Assembly: GCF_003626635.1 (NCBI RefSeq)
Contig: NZ_RAZT01000004.1
Span: 62,001 to 126,000, forward strand
Source: Micromonospora musae
GTDB taxonomy: Bacteria; Actinomycetota; Actinomycetes; Mycobacteriales; Micromonosporaceae
Length of the DNA stretch: 64,000 nucleotides
Direction: 5' to 3'
Position 1 is the first letter of the stretch; every line of letters begins with the position of its first letter. Position numbers and translations under genes: made by a program. Positions 1 to 9,105 of the stretch are shown here, one piece after another. Below the pieces are notes generated by a model. That model did not search any database. It was given only the letters and a program-made list of their open reading frames with translations, and was not told the DNA's origin.

Positions 1-1013
1 CCGCCGGTGGCGGCATTCTCGTGTAGCCAGAACAGGTCGCCGCCGAACCAGCCTCCTGGGCCGTTGACGGCCTCCCCGATCGCGCAGAAGAAGGCGTCAA
101 AGTCAGTGACGTATTGTCCGTCCAGGTGATACGCCGTGTCCGCGGGCTTGTCTGGAGCATGGTTCCGATGGACCGCAGCTGCCCGTACCCAGAGGTAGCG
201 GTCACTGCGGTTGAGCTTCGCCCACAGGTTGGGTTCAGTCGGGCCGCCGGCGCGCCACATGTCCCAGAGTGGGCGGTCATTGGTCGCCAGCGGCTCCGGG
301 ATCCGCGCATCCACCATGACATCAACAAGGTCGTCACCGAGGTTGGACGGGCGCGTGGCTATGACGCTTCCGAACACGCGTTGTCCCCAGCCCATCGTGT
401 GAGCCGTGCCGTCGACGCGCACGTGGGCCAGCTCGGCCTGGAACGACCCGCTGAGCCGGCGACGGCAGCCCAGCAAGGTCAACGGCGGACCCGGCGGCCA
501 GCTGTCCGGCCGCTCGTGGAACAGGCCGGCGATGCCACGGCACTCGCCGGCCGGCGTTTCCTCGCTGGATCCGTTCGCCGTCGACCACGCGAGCAGCCGG
601 TAACCGAAGACAGCGGGCATGATGGTGCCGCCACGATTGTTGTCGCTGTCGCGGCGATGGCCTTCGAGATCGATGTCGAGCAGGCCGGACCTGTCCGCGG
701 CGGGCCGGTGACCGACGACGCGGACATTGAGCAGCTCTTCCATGTTCTCGTAGCACTCCTGGCACGAGGCCTCGCACCTCTCGCTCGCCGGACGGCCGGG
801 GACGTGTGCGCCCTCGAGAACGAAGTTGCCGAACCAGGTCGGCCCCGTGCCGTCGATCGCGGTGAGAAGCGGTCCGGACGGCGCGCAGCTCAACAGGGTG
901 TAGCGCTCGTGCAGCGGCTCGTGCGGGAACACGCGGTCGACGAAGAGCCCGTCGATGTCCGTGCATTCGGTGATGGTGGCGCCGGTTTCCTCGTCGAGCA
1001 GGCGCCAGCGCAT
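1..1013 (-). CDS. Barstar-domain protein, C-terminus cut by window edge
   Basis: An open frame runs leftward from ATG at 1013 to the window edge with no stop (about 337 residues visible). The last 45 visible residues have the barstar pattern (LDGQYVTD, FCAIGEAVNGPGGWFG), which in the family forms the face that binds and blocks barnase-type RNases. The upstream 290 residues are a unique N-terminal region with several cysteines (CEASCQEC). The same architecture and the same phrases recur in the full-length paralogue at 25167-26441, where the domain is C-terminal. The ribosome site is weak, so the start could lie elsewhere. A role as an immunity protein is inferred from the domain; no toxin gene is visible nearby. 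Confidence 0.75.
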   Translation of the reverse strand, partial: MRWRLLDEETGATITECTDIDGLFVDRVFPHEPLHERYTLLSCAPSGPLLTAIDGTGPTWFGNFVLEGAHVPGRPASERCEASCQECYENMEELLNVRVVGHRPAADRSGLLDIDLEGHRRDSDNNRGGTIMPAVFGYRLLAWSTANGSSEETPAGECRGIAGLFHERPDSWPPGPPLTLLGCRRRLSGSFQAELAHVRVDGTAHTMGWGQRVFGSVIATRPSNLGDDLVDVMVDARIPEPLATNDRPLWDMWRAGGPTEPNLWAKLNRSDRYLWVRAAAVHRNHAPDKPADTAYHLDGQYVTDFDAFFCAIGEAVNGPGGWFGGDLFWLHENAATG

Positions 1014-1453
1014 GGGGATTGACACGTGGTGACCTTAATCGGCGGGCACGCTTTGCGGCCGACGTGCAAACCGGCGGTGTACGACGCGGATCTGCAAGAT
1101 GTCCGCTTCTGCCGGCCTTTGGTGTGCGACGGCAGGCGTTTGCACCATCACTCACCGCAGTGACGCCCGCGTTTGCTCAGCATCCGAACATCCTCAAGCT
1201 GTGGGTGCCGGCCGAGGAATTCGATGAGTTCAACCAGCACATCGTCGGCTGATCGACGTTGTCCAAGAGTTCTGGCCTGGCAGCTGAACGGGCTCGCGTG
1301 ACCGGCGTGGACTCGTTTTGAACGGCCGGTGAGGGGTCCAGCATCCACTGGGCAGGGAAGTCGAGTGCCGGTGTCAAGTCGACTGCAGTGCGGGGTCGAT
1401 GACTGGGCCGAATCTAGTTCGATCGGGATTGTCGGCTCGGGCAGGATGGCGGG
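1014..1453. other. Gap with one possible gene remnant
   Basis: No intact gene is convincing here. A short + strand frame ending at 1252 closes with the phrase LKLWVPAEEFDEFN, which looks like the tail of a polymorphic-toxin-type domain rather than a complete gene. The rest reads as non-coding on both strands. Confidence 0.3.
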
Positions 1454-3040
1454 GTGATCTGGGGGAGACGGGGCAGTGGGGTTCAGTCGTCGGCGGTAGC
1501 GGAAGGCACCCCTCTCGGGGCGGTGCACGTCGCGGTCGACGGTGCCGCCGCCGGCGGGTGGGAGGCGTTGAACCATCTGGTCGAGGTGCTGATCGAGGTC
1601 GATGCTGCCGGTGACGAGGTAGTGGCGCGATCGGCGTTGAAGCTGGTGGCCGGCGTTGCGGGTTTGGTGGCCCGGCTGGACCGGCACGCGCGGCAGGCGC
1701 CCTGGTACGGCCCGTACCAGGAGGGCGCGTTGCGGCGGGTCGGGGCGCGTTTCTCGGTCTCGACGTCGGGGCCTGTCGCGATGGCGCTGGCGAGCATGCA
1801 CGGTGACGGGCAGATCCGGGAACGCGCGGTCACGGCGATGGTCGGTCGGCCGTGCCCGGAGGTGATGCCGTTCCTGGTGCTGCCTACCGGTGATTGGGTC
1901 AAGCCGGTACGGGATCGGGCGCGCGCCGGGCTGGCGTTGTTGCTCGCCGACGATCCGGGTGGCTATCTCCCGGCGGTGCTGCCGATGGCGTTGCGCCTCG
2001 ACGCGCGCCTGCGAGGTGGCTTCGCCGTCACCCAGATACGGGCGGCGTTGCTGTCGGCAGCTGACGAGGTGTGGCGCGGGCTGCTGGGATCGGGTGGCCG
2101 CCGGCAACGCCGGTTCGTGTTCGACATCGTCCTGGCTCAGGGCTGGCTGCGTCTGCCCGACTACGTCACCTGTGCCGAGGCTGACTCGGATGTGGGGATT
2201 CGGGTCCGGGCGGCGGACGCGGCCTGCCGTGAGGCGGTCTGGACCCGCCGGCATGACGTTCTGCGTCGCCTGGCCCGGTCGGTTCGTGCCGAGGTGCGGG
2301 TGGTGGCGTTGACCGGGTTGGTCCGGGTCGGTTAGGACAGCGACGTTGTCGCGTACCTGGACGACGACGCGCCGCTGGTCCGGGCGGTGGCCCGGGACGC
2401 GGCCCGGCGGCTCGGCGTCGACGCCCGGGAGCATTACCGGACCACGGTCAGCGCCGGAGAGCCGGCGCCGGGTGCGATCGCTGGGCTTGCCGAGACCGGC
2501 TCGGCAGCGGATGCCCCGCTGCTGCGGCCGCTGCTGACCCACCCGCAAGCCAGGGTCCGCGGCCAGGCGGTACGAGCCCTGCGCCTGCTCGACGCGGTTG
2601 TGGCACGGGAGGTGCTTGCGCTGCTGCGGGATCCGTCGCCGGCGGTGGTCCGGGAGGTGACCGCCGCGCTGGGGCCCTTGCCCGGTGCCCTGCCGCCGGG
2701 CCTTCCGTGGCAGCTGCTCGGGGACGCCCGGATGGAGTTGCGTCGGGCCGGCTATCGCCTCCTGCGTGGCCACGGCGTCGACGTCCAGTTGCGCGCTGGC
2801 CTGGTCCTCACCCTCGACCCGGACTCTCGCCTGGCCCAACGTGGCAAGGCCGACGTGACCCGCCTCGCCCGTGACGGCGTACGAACCACTTGGCGCCGCA
2901 ATCCACCACCGGAGCTGCCGGTCACCGCCGCGCAGCACGGCGAGCTCGCCGCGTTGGCGGCACGAGCGGCGGCGGCACTCGGCGAAGACACCAGCCTGAT
3001 GCTCACCAGCTGGCTGGCGCGTACCCGCCCCGGGGCATGA
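1454..3040 (+). pseudogene. HEAT-like repeat protein interrupted by an in-frame TAG
   Basis: One reading frame encodes about 528 residues of alpha-helical repeat protein (Ala/Leu/Arg-rich HEAT-like repeats such as DVVAYLDDDAPLVRAVARDA), but a TAG at 2333-2335 splits it after residue 293. Repeat sequence continues without any frame change on both sides, and the context (RVG-stop-DSDVV) fits a single GAG to TAG change. The two halves are 293 residues and, if re-initiated at GTG 2387, 217 residues. HEAT repeats bind proteins or nucleic acids; no specific role can be given. It may be a recent pseudogene, two translated halves, or a sequencing error. Confidence 0.65.
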
Positions 3041-3117
3041 GTGCACTCCCCGCCTCACAATGGTCCGTGACTCATCCCAGGCCGGCGGATCTGCTCGTGC
3101 GCCTGCGTACGGACATG

Positions 3118-3504
3118 TCAGGTGTTGAGGCTTGCCCATTGCGCGCAGGTCGGCAGCCCTCCGTAGTCCAGCCGGTAGGCAATCGCGCGCTCGGTGGCCG
3201 AATCCAGGGTCTCGGGCAGGTGATCGAACGAGGCGGGCCAGACATCCAGCAGCGAGAAGACTTCCTGGCCGTCCCGCATCGCCAGCAGCAGCATGCACCG
3301 CCAGTGCGGGGAAAACTCAGGCCGCCGCCCCGCCCGGTGCACGACCACGGGGCGTAGGTAGTGCACGGCCTCAAGGGCGGCGTGTTCGGCGAGCCAGCCA
3401 GCGCCGTGGTTGCGGTTGAACCCGTACGCAATCGCCTCGGCATCCAGCCGGATGAGTTCGGCGGTGTCGATCGCCTTGACGGTTCGGGGAACGCCGGACA
3501 ACAC
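3118..3504 (-). CDS. Hypothetical protein
   Basis: A 128-residue reading from GTG 3504, with coherent protein-like sequence (AIDTAELIRLDAEAIAYG; HWRCMLLLAMRDGQEVFS). The coherent sequence may extend to a TTG near 3540, so the start is uncertain. No family recognised; size and neighbours resemble small immunity-type genes. It is arranged back to back with the gene at 3605. Confidence 0.5.
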   Translation of the reverse strand: MLSGVPRTVKAIDTAELIRLDAEAIAYGFNRNHGAGWLAEHAALEAVHYLRPVVVHRAGRRPEFSPHWRCMLLLAMRDGQEVFSLLDVWPASFDHLPETLDSATERAIAYRLDYGGLPTCAQWASLNT

Positions 3505-3604
3505 ACCCAGAGTCTTCCACGCGCCCGGACCAGGCTCCAAGATCCCCTGATCGGCGAGTGCGGGAGGTGCGGTCCGGCATGCTGGCCGGAGGGCGCATGA
3601 GGCC

Positions 3605-3910
3605 GTGCGTGGCGTGGCCTGGCCGTATCCCGACAACCGGTTCCCGCAGCACCCCGGGGCGCTCCAGCGCACTGTGCTCGAAGGCACGGAGCCGGCCAGA
3701 TCAGTAGCCCATGACGCTGAGGGTGACTGGCTGGTGTCCGACGATGTGAACGATCCGTACGGCAACGCCGTCCTGGTCTGCGTGGAGCATCTGGTCGCGG
3801 CGGACGGCACGATCGCCGAACTGGCCGCGATGCCGCCAAGCATCGAGGCCTTGCGGCCCAACCCGGGCGAGCCCTGGCGTTTACAGCCGCTCACGTACGC
3901 CGACGCGTAG
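3605..3910 (+). CDS. Small hypothetical protein
   Basis: A 101-residue protein from GTG 3605, acidic and soluble, with no membrane segment (DAEGDWLVSDDVNDPYGNAV is typical). No family recognised. It ends 4 nt before the stop of the convergent gene at 3914, so the two genes meet tail to tail. Confidence 0.5.
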   Translation: MRGVAWPYPDNRFPQHPGALQRTVLEGTEPARSVAHDAEGDWLVSDDVNDPYGNAVLVCVEHLVAADGTIAELAAMPPSIEALRPNPGEPWRLQPLTYADA

Positions 3911-3913
3911 GCC

Positions 3914-4933
3914 TCATCCGGTGCCGGTGGATCCGTCATCTGATGCCGCGAGGTCGTGCATTACTGCTTCGGGAAGGGACGGATTGGCTGCCGCAGCGGC
4001 GGCAACGCTGGTGTCGTCGGCCATGGCCCGGATGAGTGCTTCGTCGATGGCCGGGTTCGCAGCTACATCGGCGCGGATGCCGGGAGTCGGATCCTGCGCG
4101 AGGGCGCGGTAGGCGCCCTGCGGCAGGTCGGTTCGGACGGCAAGCCGCCAGTGCACGTGTATCGACGGATGCGCGGTGAAGCGGCTGACGGTCTCGGCGG
4201 GCGTGCGTGGATTGAGGGTGAGCGCGTAGTCCAGGTCGTGCAGTGCGTCCTGGTGCCCGCCGTCGCAGCTCCACTGCTCTGCCAGCCGATGGCCGGAGCC
4301 GTCACATGCCGGGCACAGTTCTGCGGCCGGCGCGCGGCGCTCGGCAAGCGCGACGAGAAGGTGACTCGGTACGTGTTCGTTGCAGGCCAGTGCTCGGCGC
4401 ACGCTCAGATGCGGATGGGTTGCGAGCCGCTGCGCCAAGGGGTCGCTGATCCTCGGCGATCTGGCGGCCTCGGCGACCACCTCCAGGTCCGGGTCGTCGG
4501 CGAGGGCGGCAACAACGTCGGCTGGCAGATGCGTGGTCGCGGCGAGAGCCCCACGGATGGCCGGGTCTGCGCTGGCGGCGAGCCGCCATGCCCAGTCCTC
4601 AGGGATCGGCGCGATGTCCGCCATGGCGATCACGACCGGTGGGTCGAAGCGGTCAACCTCGTCCGGCGGCAACAGCCCGCGCGACAGCAGACGAATCACA
4701 ACATGGGCGTCACCGCGGCGAGCCAGGAGGCGGATCTGGTCTCCGCTGAGATCGTCTCGCTCGGCCAGCTCAAGCCACACCGACGGGTCGCCCAGCGCAG
4801 TCAGCTGTTCAACAAGGGAGGCGGGCAGGGCAGGGTTACGCGCCAAGCCGGAGCGCAACTCCCACAGTCTCTCCTCCTCGCCGAGCGCGCCTGCTGGTCG
4901 CTCGGTCCTGCGCCCCGGCGGATCGCTAGTCAT
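3914..4933 (-). CDS. Leucine-rich-repeat-variant-like helical repeat protein
   Basis: A 339-residue protein from ATG 4933. It is built of about a dozen repeats of 24-26 residues of the form 'DPDLEVVAEAARSP / HPHLSVRRALACNEHVP / NPAIDEALIRAMADD', matching LRV-type repeats that stack as alternating helices. One repeat carries an insertion with CPACDGSGH, a possible metal-binding loop. No enzymatic motif. LRV/HEAT-type proteins act as binding scaffolds; the partner is unknown. An upstream in-frame extension to 5062 exists but reads as non-coding. Confidence 0.65.
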   Translation of the reverse strand: MTSDPPGRRTERPAGALGEEERLWELRSGLARNPALPASLVEQLTALGDPSVWLELAERDDLSGDQIRLLARRGDAHVVIRLLSRGLLPPDEVDRFDPPVVIAMADIAPIPEDWAWRLAASADPAIRGALAATTHLPADVVAALADDPDLEVVAEAARSPRISDPLAQRLATHPHLSVRRALACNEHVPSHLLVALAERRAPAAELCPACDGSGHRLAEQWSCDGGHQDALHDLDYALTLNPRTPAETVSRFTAHPSIHVHWRLAVRTDLPQGAYRALAQDPTPGIRADVAANPAIDEALIRAMADDTSVAAAAAANPSLPEAVMHDLAASDDGSTGTG

Positions 4934-4991
4934 CGGAGCGCCTGACGGCGAGAACCTGCACGGGCCCGCCAACTGATCAGCTGTGACCGCA

Positions 4992-5522
4992 TCAAGCTGG
5001 CCGTTGTCTTGCCGTTCGGCGGGCCGGACCGCCGTACAGATGCACACGCTGATCGACGTCACGGTCAGCGACGGCGCTGAGGAACAGGTCCGGTCGAGGT
5101 GACGCGGATGCGACGTGCACCGTCCAGGCCTCGTAGTACCAGCGGGCGGAGCAGGCGCAACCGGTGAACCGGAAATTGGCCCGGAATCGGCCGTACTGAC
5201 CAGGTCGGAGCGTGAACATCCGGTACGACGTGCGCCAAGCCGGGTACGCAGCCCCGGCGGGGAGACGCTTAATCACCACGCCGTCTGCGGTGAGGTCGAC
5301 ACGTAGCCCGACCGCCCGCACCGCCTGAACACCCGAACCGACGGACGACGCAGGCCGGTAGCCGTCAGCCTCGTCAGCCAGAACATCGTGCACGACGAGC
5401 GTCTCGCCCGCCGGCAGCGGCGGAAGTTCATACGCCTCCGCGACCGACCGACGTCGCACCGCGTGCGTCGCCCCGCGGGCGTGGGCACCCCAGCGGACCC
5501 GGACACGTTGCACGACGAGCAC
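4992..5522 (-). CDS. Hypothetical protein
   Basis: A frame of 176 residues whose middle (LRVDLTADGVVIKRLPAG, SYRMFTLRPGQYGRFRANFR) reads as beta-strand-rich soluble protein. No family recognised and no signal peptide. The start is uncertain. It lies just upstream of the LRV gene on the same strand and could be co-transcribed with it. Confidence 0.45.
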   Translation of the reverse strand: MLVVQRVRVRWGAHARGATHAVRRRSVAEAYELPPLPAGETLVVHDVLADEADGYRPASSVGSGVQAVRAVGLRVDLTADGVVIKRLPAGAAYPAWRTSYRMFTLRPGQYGRFRANFRFTGCACSARWYYEAWTVHVASASPRPDLFLSAVADRDVDQRVHLYGGPARRTARQRPA

Positions 5523-5745
5523 GGCGACCAGGATGCTGGACGACGCTGGGTAGCGCCACCACGTTTCGGCCGTTCGACCCCCGAACGGAGGTGCCGGCGG
5601 GCCCGAGGGGGTGAGCCCGGCCGGGCCGCGAGAATATCGGCCGTCATAGCTGCCCTACGGAGCCACGATCGCTATGGCGTGCGGGCGGCGGGGGAGAGCC
5701 GCTCGTACTCCGAGACGCACCAGTGGCTGTGATCCCGCATCACGT

Positions 5746-6339
5746 TCACGTCTGGTCGACGTTCCACGCCTGCGGCAGATCGCTGCCACAGACGTAACAG
5801 ATGAAGTCGCCGTCCTTGACCACGCTCAGTTCCTTGCAGTCAGGGCAGCGACGGAACACGAACTCGCAGGTAAACCCGCCCGGGTTTTCAAGCCCCACCT
5901 GTTTCAGAGCCGCCGCCACCGCTGGCCAACAACGCGGTTCGGGACAGTAGCCGGTGGACTGGTTGCTGACCTCGCTGACCGACCACCCGTCCGGCCGCCG
6001 CACCAGAGCGATCTCTCCGGCTGCGAGCACCGTACCGCCACCAGCGCATGCCACGTGTTCGCTGCGTCGGGCCGCCAACCGCAAGACACCAGCGGTGTCA
6101 ACCACGTACGTGAACGGCTCTGCCAACTCTCGCGCATCCACCGAGGCCACCCAGTCGGCGAACTCCTCCGCCGACCGGATCAACCGCCCCTCATCACCCT
6201 GCAGCGCGACCACAGCGATGTCCGCAGGCCCTACATAGCGGTAACGCTGCTGCTCAACAACCACCACTCGACCGTAGCGCCCTTCTGAAACACGGCCTAA
6301 GTCTGTTCCGGCAGCGTTCGTACGTGCGTCAAGGTCCAC
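5746..6339 (-). CDS. Hypothetical protein with C-terminal zinc-ribbon-like motif
   Basis: 197 residues from GTG 6339, or slightly shorter from an internal GTG. Positions about 160-190 carry CPDC followed 15 residues later by CYVC, a four-cysteine ribbon pattern that would bind zinc. The N-terminal part is an ordinary soluble domain (RYRYVGPADIAVVALQGD). Function unknown. The palindromic repeat at 6327-6345 overlaps its 5' end, which makes the upstream start doubtful. Confidence 0.55.
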   Translation of the reverse strand: MDLDARTNAAGTDLGRVSEGRYGRVVVVEQQRYRYVGPADIAVVALQGDEGRLIRSAEEFADWVASVDARELAEPFTYVVDTAGVLRLAARRSEHVACAGGGTVLAAGEIALVRRPDGWSVSEVSNQSTGYCPEPRCWPAVAAALKQVGLENPGGFTCEFVFRRCPDCKELSVVKDGDFICYVCGSDLPQAWNVDQT

Positions 6340-6345
6340 TTGACG
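6327..6345. repeat. Palindromic repeat, copy 1
   Basis: CGTCAAG-gtcca-CTTGACG, a perfect 7-bp inverted repeat with a 5-nt loop. It sits in a longer similar block (about 6307-6360) that recurs at 8704-8765, with a weaker relative at about 20156-20180. Confidence 0.7.
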
Positions 6346-6460
6346 TCGCGGGCCGGGCAGCGCTCCTCGGAGGAAGGGTCGGCGGCATGCGGAATGGCTA
6401 GCGAGCGCAGGCGAGGAGCGAACTGGTGAAGGCCATCTAGGCCAAGTCCTCGGGCTTCAC

Positions 6461-6679
6461 CTATCCCTTCCTGAGAAGGTTCCTAGCGAGGAGCAGGCGG
6501 CCGAGGATGGCCGCGTAGACGTTGCTCATCAACACCAGGAATGCTGCGCCGAAGTCGCGCTGACCGGCCAACATCAGGGCAGGAAGACCCGCGAACAGCA
6601 GGACGGGCAACATGAAGAGCCACAGAGGGAACCGCAGGTAGTAAAGAAGGGAGGGGGCAGAGGGCTTAGACGAAGCCAT
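6461..6679 (-). CDS. Small membrane protein
   Basis: 72 residues from ATG 6679 with two hydrophobic segments (LWLFMLPVLLFAGLPALML and AAFLVLMSNVYAAILG) joined by a short polar turn and ending in a basic tail. A small inner-membrane protein of unknown role. Confidence 0.55.
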   Translation of the reverse strand: MASSKPSAPSLLYYLRFPLWLFMLPVLLFAGLPALMLAGQRDFGAAFLVLMSNVYAAILGRLLLARNLLRKG

Positions 6680-6721
6680 TAGAACCTACAGAGACTAGGA
6701 GGCCGGAAGCCCGCCCGCGGA

Positions 6722-6850
6722 CTGAGTGACCAGGTGGGTGACGACCGGAGCGGCCGACGCCGGTTGCCCATGGACGATGATGGAACGTTCCGCAGGTCAG
6801 CCCAACTACGCGCCCAGCTCAGTCACGCCTGATCATTCCTCCGGGACGAA
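6722..6850. repeat. Diverged repeat A, copy 1
   Basis: This stretch aligns by eye with 9355-9500: both start with a 'gtgac' phrase, share 'cggccgac', 'cgcccagctca' and end in 'gggacgaag'. It probably descends from one gene tail that was duplicated; no intact frame survives in either copy. Confidence 0.5.
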
Positions 6851-6854
6851 GAAA

Positions 6855-7281
6855 TCAGTGTGCGGTATCGGCGTGTGGATCGCCAAGCCACCAGACATCG
6901 TGTGTTGTCCATGCTTCGGCGACACCGGAGACGCAGAGTGTGGAGCCACCGTCGAAGTCGAGGACCAAGCCCCCATCTGGTCCCACTGTCACTACGGCGA
7001 CCGTCAGGTTCAGCAGCTCAAGCAGCGCATGCAGCGGCCCGGCGGGATCGTCGGGATGCCAGGTCGAGAGTGTGCGACGGTGGTGGGCGAACCTCACAGG
7101 TCGTATCTATGGACAGACGCAGCTCCGTTGGCCTGCCGATCTCCTCGTCACTACTGAACGTGATGAAGGGCCAGGCTTGCCTAACGCCGATCTCGACGAC
7201 AAGAAGGCCGGCGAGAGAGTACGGGTCGTGGGGCACGGCCTCAAGGTACCGGCCCAGGCAGGGTGACAAACCGAGTGACAA
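6855..7281 (-). pseudogene. Frameshifted DUF6188-like gene
   Basis: Two overlapping minus-strand frames make one continuous protein. The upstream frame (from about 7281 to 7080) gives GRYLEAVPHDPYSLAG and EIGRPTELRLSIDTTCEV. The downstream frame (about 7097 to 6855) gives LLNLTVAVVTVGPDGG and ends in AEAWTTHDVWWLGDP. The frame change falls near 7075-7085. The C-terminal half resembles DUF6188-type proteins, small soluble proteins often beside toxin genes. Assignment is tentative. A sequencing error would explain the break equally well. Confidence 0.5.
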
Positions 7282-7407
7282 CAGATGTGGACGGCGCCGG
7301 ACGCCCGGGGACGTTCATGGATTGTTTCCACAGCTCCGGGTAGATGGAGCCGGAGGTGACCACGCCGTCATGGTTGCCTGGGGTCAAGGGCGATGGCTCG
7401 GCGGCAT

Positions 7408-8010
7408 CTAGAGCCCGGACGATTGCTGGGAAAGCCATTCCGGGTGCTGTGCCTTCAGCGCGTCCCGTTGCTCGCGAGTGGGCAGAACGACATCGGCTCC
7501 ACCGTCGTAGGGGTGATACAGCCATCGGAGATCGGTCGGCGCGAGGATCACGTTCGCCAACTCGTCGTCGGCGACGGCCCTCAACAGGACGTCAATCGCG
7601 CCCCGTCGCCAGGGAATCGTCTCTGCATAGAGCTGTGTATAGGTGCGGTGCTCGGGCTCTTCCTCGGGGTCTTCTAGCAGGGTCTGCCAGTGCCATGCCG
7701 ACGGCGCGATTTCTGAACGCCTCGGCCAGATCTGGGGGGTGGTTGCCGGGCCCTCTGTCCATTCGCTGGTTACAACAAGAAGGACGGCACCTGGATCGAG
7801 CTCTGACAGCACCGCGTGATGTCGGTCGAGCACTATCGCGTACTCGGTCTCGTTGTCTGCGTACCGCTTCGATCCTGGCAGGCTGTGGAACCTCACCCAA
7901 CGATCCGGGTATCGGCCGCGAAGCCAGTGGGCGAACGGCGGACACTCGGGCCAAACACTGTCCCACAGCTCGCTCAGGGCCGGCGGGTTCAGCTCCTGGC
8001 TCGGTGTCAT
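7408..8010 (-). CDS. DUF3885-like protein
   Basis: 200 residues from ATG 8010. The N-terminal region (VRFHSLPGSKRYADNETEYA) and the C-terminal region (ADDELANVILAPTDLRWLYH followed by PYDGGADVVLP) match the DUF3885 family as I know it, at a normal family length. The family is soluble, of unknown biochemical function, and common in actinobacterial and firmicute immunity-type gene sets. An in-frame extension upstream of 8010 is not protein-like. Confidence 0.75.
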   Translation of the reverse strand: MTPSQELNPPALSELWDSVWPECPPFAHWLRGRYPDRWVRFHSLPGSKRYADNETEYAIVLDRHHAVLSELDPGAVLLVVTSEWTEGPATTPQIWPRRSEIAPSAWHWQTLLEDPEEEPEHRTYTQLYAETIPWRRGAIDVLLRAVADDELANVILAPTDLRWLYHPYDGGADVVLPTREQRDALKAQHPEWLSQQSSGL

Positions 8011-8130
8011 CGCCTTGTTGTACCTCAGGTCTAGGAGGGGCGCTCGCCCGGGGATCAGGGGTGGACTACCGCGGATCTCGTCGCGCACGAAGGCTAGCCA
8101 CTACGTCATGCACGAGGGTGTAGCGTGACC

Positions 8131-8211
8131 GGTGGGTGCCCGTCGGTCAATGAGTCGAGCACCGGTGTGACGACGGAGGTTGCGCGTTCGAATCCCGTCG
8201 ACCGCCCACCC
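8131..8211 (+). other. tRNA-like remnant
   Basis: Seven-base acceptor strands pair (GGTGGGT with GCCCACC, one G-T) and a near-canonical T-loop TTCGAAT is present, but the D-arm and the anticodon stem do not pair well. GAC lies where an anticodon would be. It looks like a decayed tRNA or an element attachment scar. Confidence 0.4.
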
Positions 8212-8339
8212 GTACGGTGCCGCCGTGAGCCGTGCCCGTTGCGTGCCCGACACAGCGGTCAACACCAGCCAAAGGTGGTCCGTGCACGGCTCCGAGGCGT
8301 GGCCGATGGTTTGGCGACCAGCCAGCACATCCTCTGAGA

Positions 8340-8376
8340 CTGCAAACCAACCCGATTCCCAAGCTGACAGTTCAGT
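8340..8376. repeat. Dispersed repeat B, copy 1
   Basis: Contains 'ccaagctgacagt' preceded by 'accaacccgatt'. Related copies lie at about 9768-9803 and 11226-11262. Confidence 0.5.
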
Positions 8377-8380
8377 TGGG

Positions 8381-8584
8381 TCAGGACCAGCTCGCCGGCT
8401 CTAGCTGGTTCGGGCGGACCCGGAACCGAGTGGTTCCGTCCTCGGCTTCCACGTGGTCGAGAGCAGTGCTAACGACAAGGACCTGGTCCTCCTGTTGACC
8501 GACGACATGGCACCTCACGAACGCCGGCCGGGGCGGAGCAGCGCCAGGACGGCTGTCGTCATCCATGAAGAAGATAGGCATCAT
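8381..8584 (-). CDS. Short hypothetical protein
   Basis: A 67-residue frame from ATG 8584. The C-terminal two thirds (DQVLVVSTALDHVEAEDGTT and then RFRVRPNQLEP) read as genuine protein. No family recognised. It may be a fragment of a longer gene, because its right end abuts repeat material. Confidence 0.35.
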   Translation of the reverse strand: MMPIFFMDDDSRPGAAPPRPAFVRCHVVGQQEDQVLVVSTALDHVEAEDGTTRFRVRPNQLEPASWS

Positions 8585-8703
8585 GTCCAGCTCCGACCCC
8601 GGGAGCCGGGTCCGTGGCCGGGCGAGGTTGGGTCAACTGCGCCACTGTGGCGGTGTCCGCCGTGGGTGCGGTCCGCGACACGAGAGCCGACTCGGGCTGT
8701 TCA

Positions 8704-8765
8704 GGCAGCGCCGTACGTGCCGTCAAGGCCCGCTTGACGTGGCGGGCCGGGCGGCTGCCTGCGCC
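8704..8765. repeat. Palindromic repeat, copy 2
   Basis: Core at 8721-8739 is CGTCAAG-gcccg-CTTGACG, with the same arms as copy 1 at 6327-6345, and similar flanks on both sides (gcagcg...gtacgtgc and gcgggccgggc). Confidence 0.65.
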
Positions 8766-8796
8766 CGCGGCGGGCCGACGGCGGAGATGAAGGTGC

Positions 8797-9105
8797 CTAC
8801 TTGGCCGTCTGCATCGGCTGACCGGTCAAGGCGCTGTAGCAGACAGTAACTAAGATCATGGCGCCGGCGACTGCGAAAGCTACGCCCATCACCCGTCCTA
8901 GCAGGATGAAGCGCGCTAGACGCTCCCCGTGTGGAACGTCGGGGAGCCAGCGCCACGGCGGGACTCGCTGTAGCACGCTTGCCGCGGACGACGATCGCCG
9001 CACGTGCCACTCCGTTACCCCGCGAAAGTTGGAGGCCAGGGCGACGCCTACGAGGCTCACAGCCGGGCCGATGATGACAGCGGCCACGACACGCCAGGTC
9101 TCCAT
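8797..9105 (-). CDS. Small membrane protein
   Basis: 102 residues from ATG 9105, preceded by a strong GGGAGGGG ribosome site. There is an N-terminal hydrophobic segment (VVAAVIIGPAVSLVGVALAS), a basic cytoplasmic loop of about 45 residues, and a C-terminal segment (VMGVAFAVAGAMILVTVCY). Function unknown. Confidence 0.6.
   Translation of the reverse strand: METWRVVAAVIIGPAVSLVGVALASNFRGVTEWHVRRSSSAASVLQRVPPWRWLPDVPHGERLARFILLGRVMGVAFAVAGAMILVTVCYSALTGQPMQTAK

Noticed and set aside
1148..3298. 716-residue minus-strand frame
   Set aside because: Arg/Pro/Gln-rich shadow of the HEAT-repeat gene on the + strand, with no ribosome site or family sequence.
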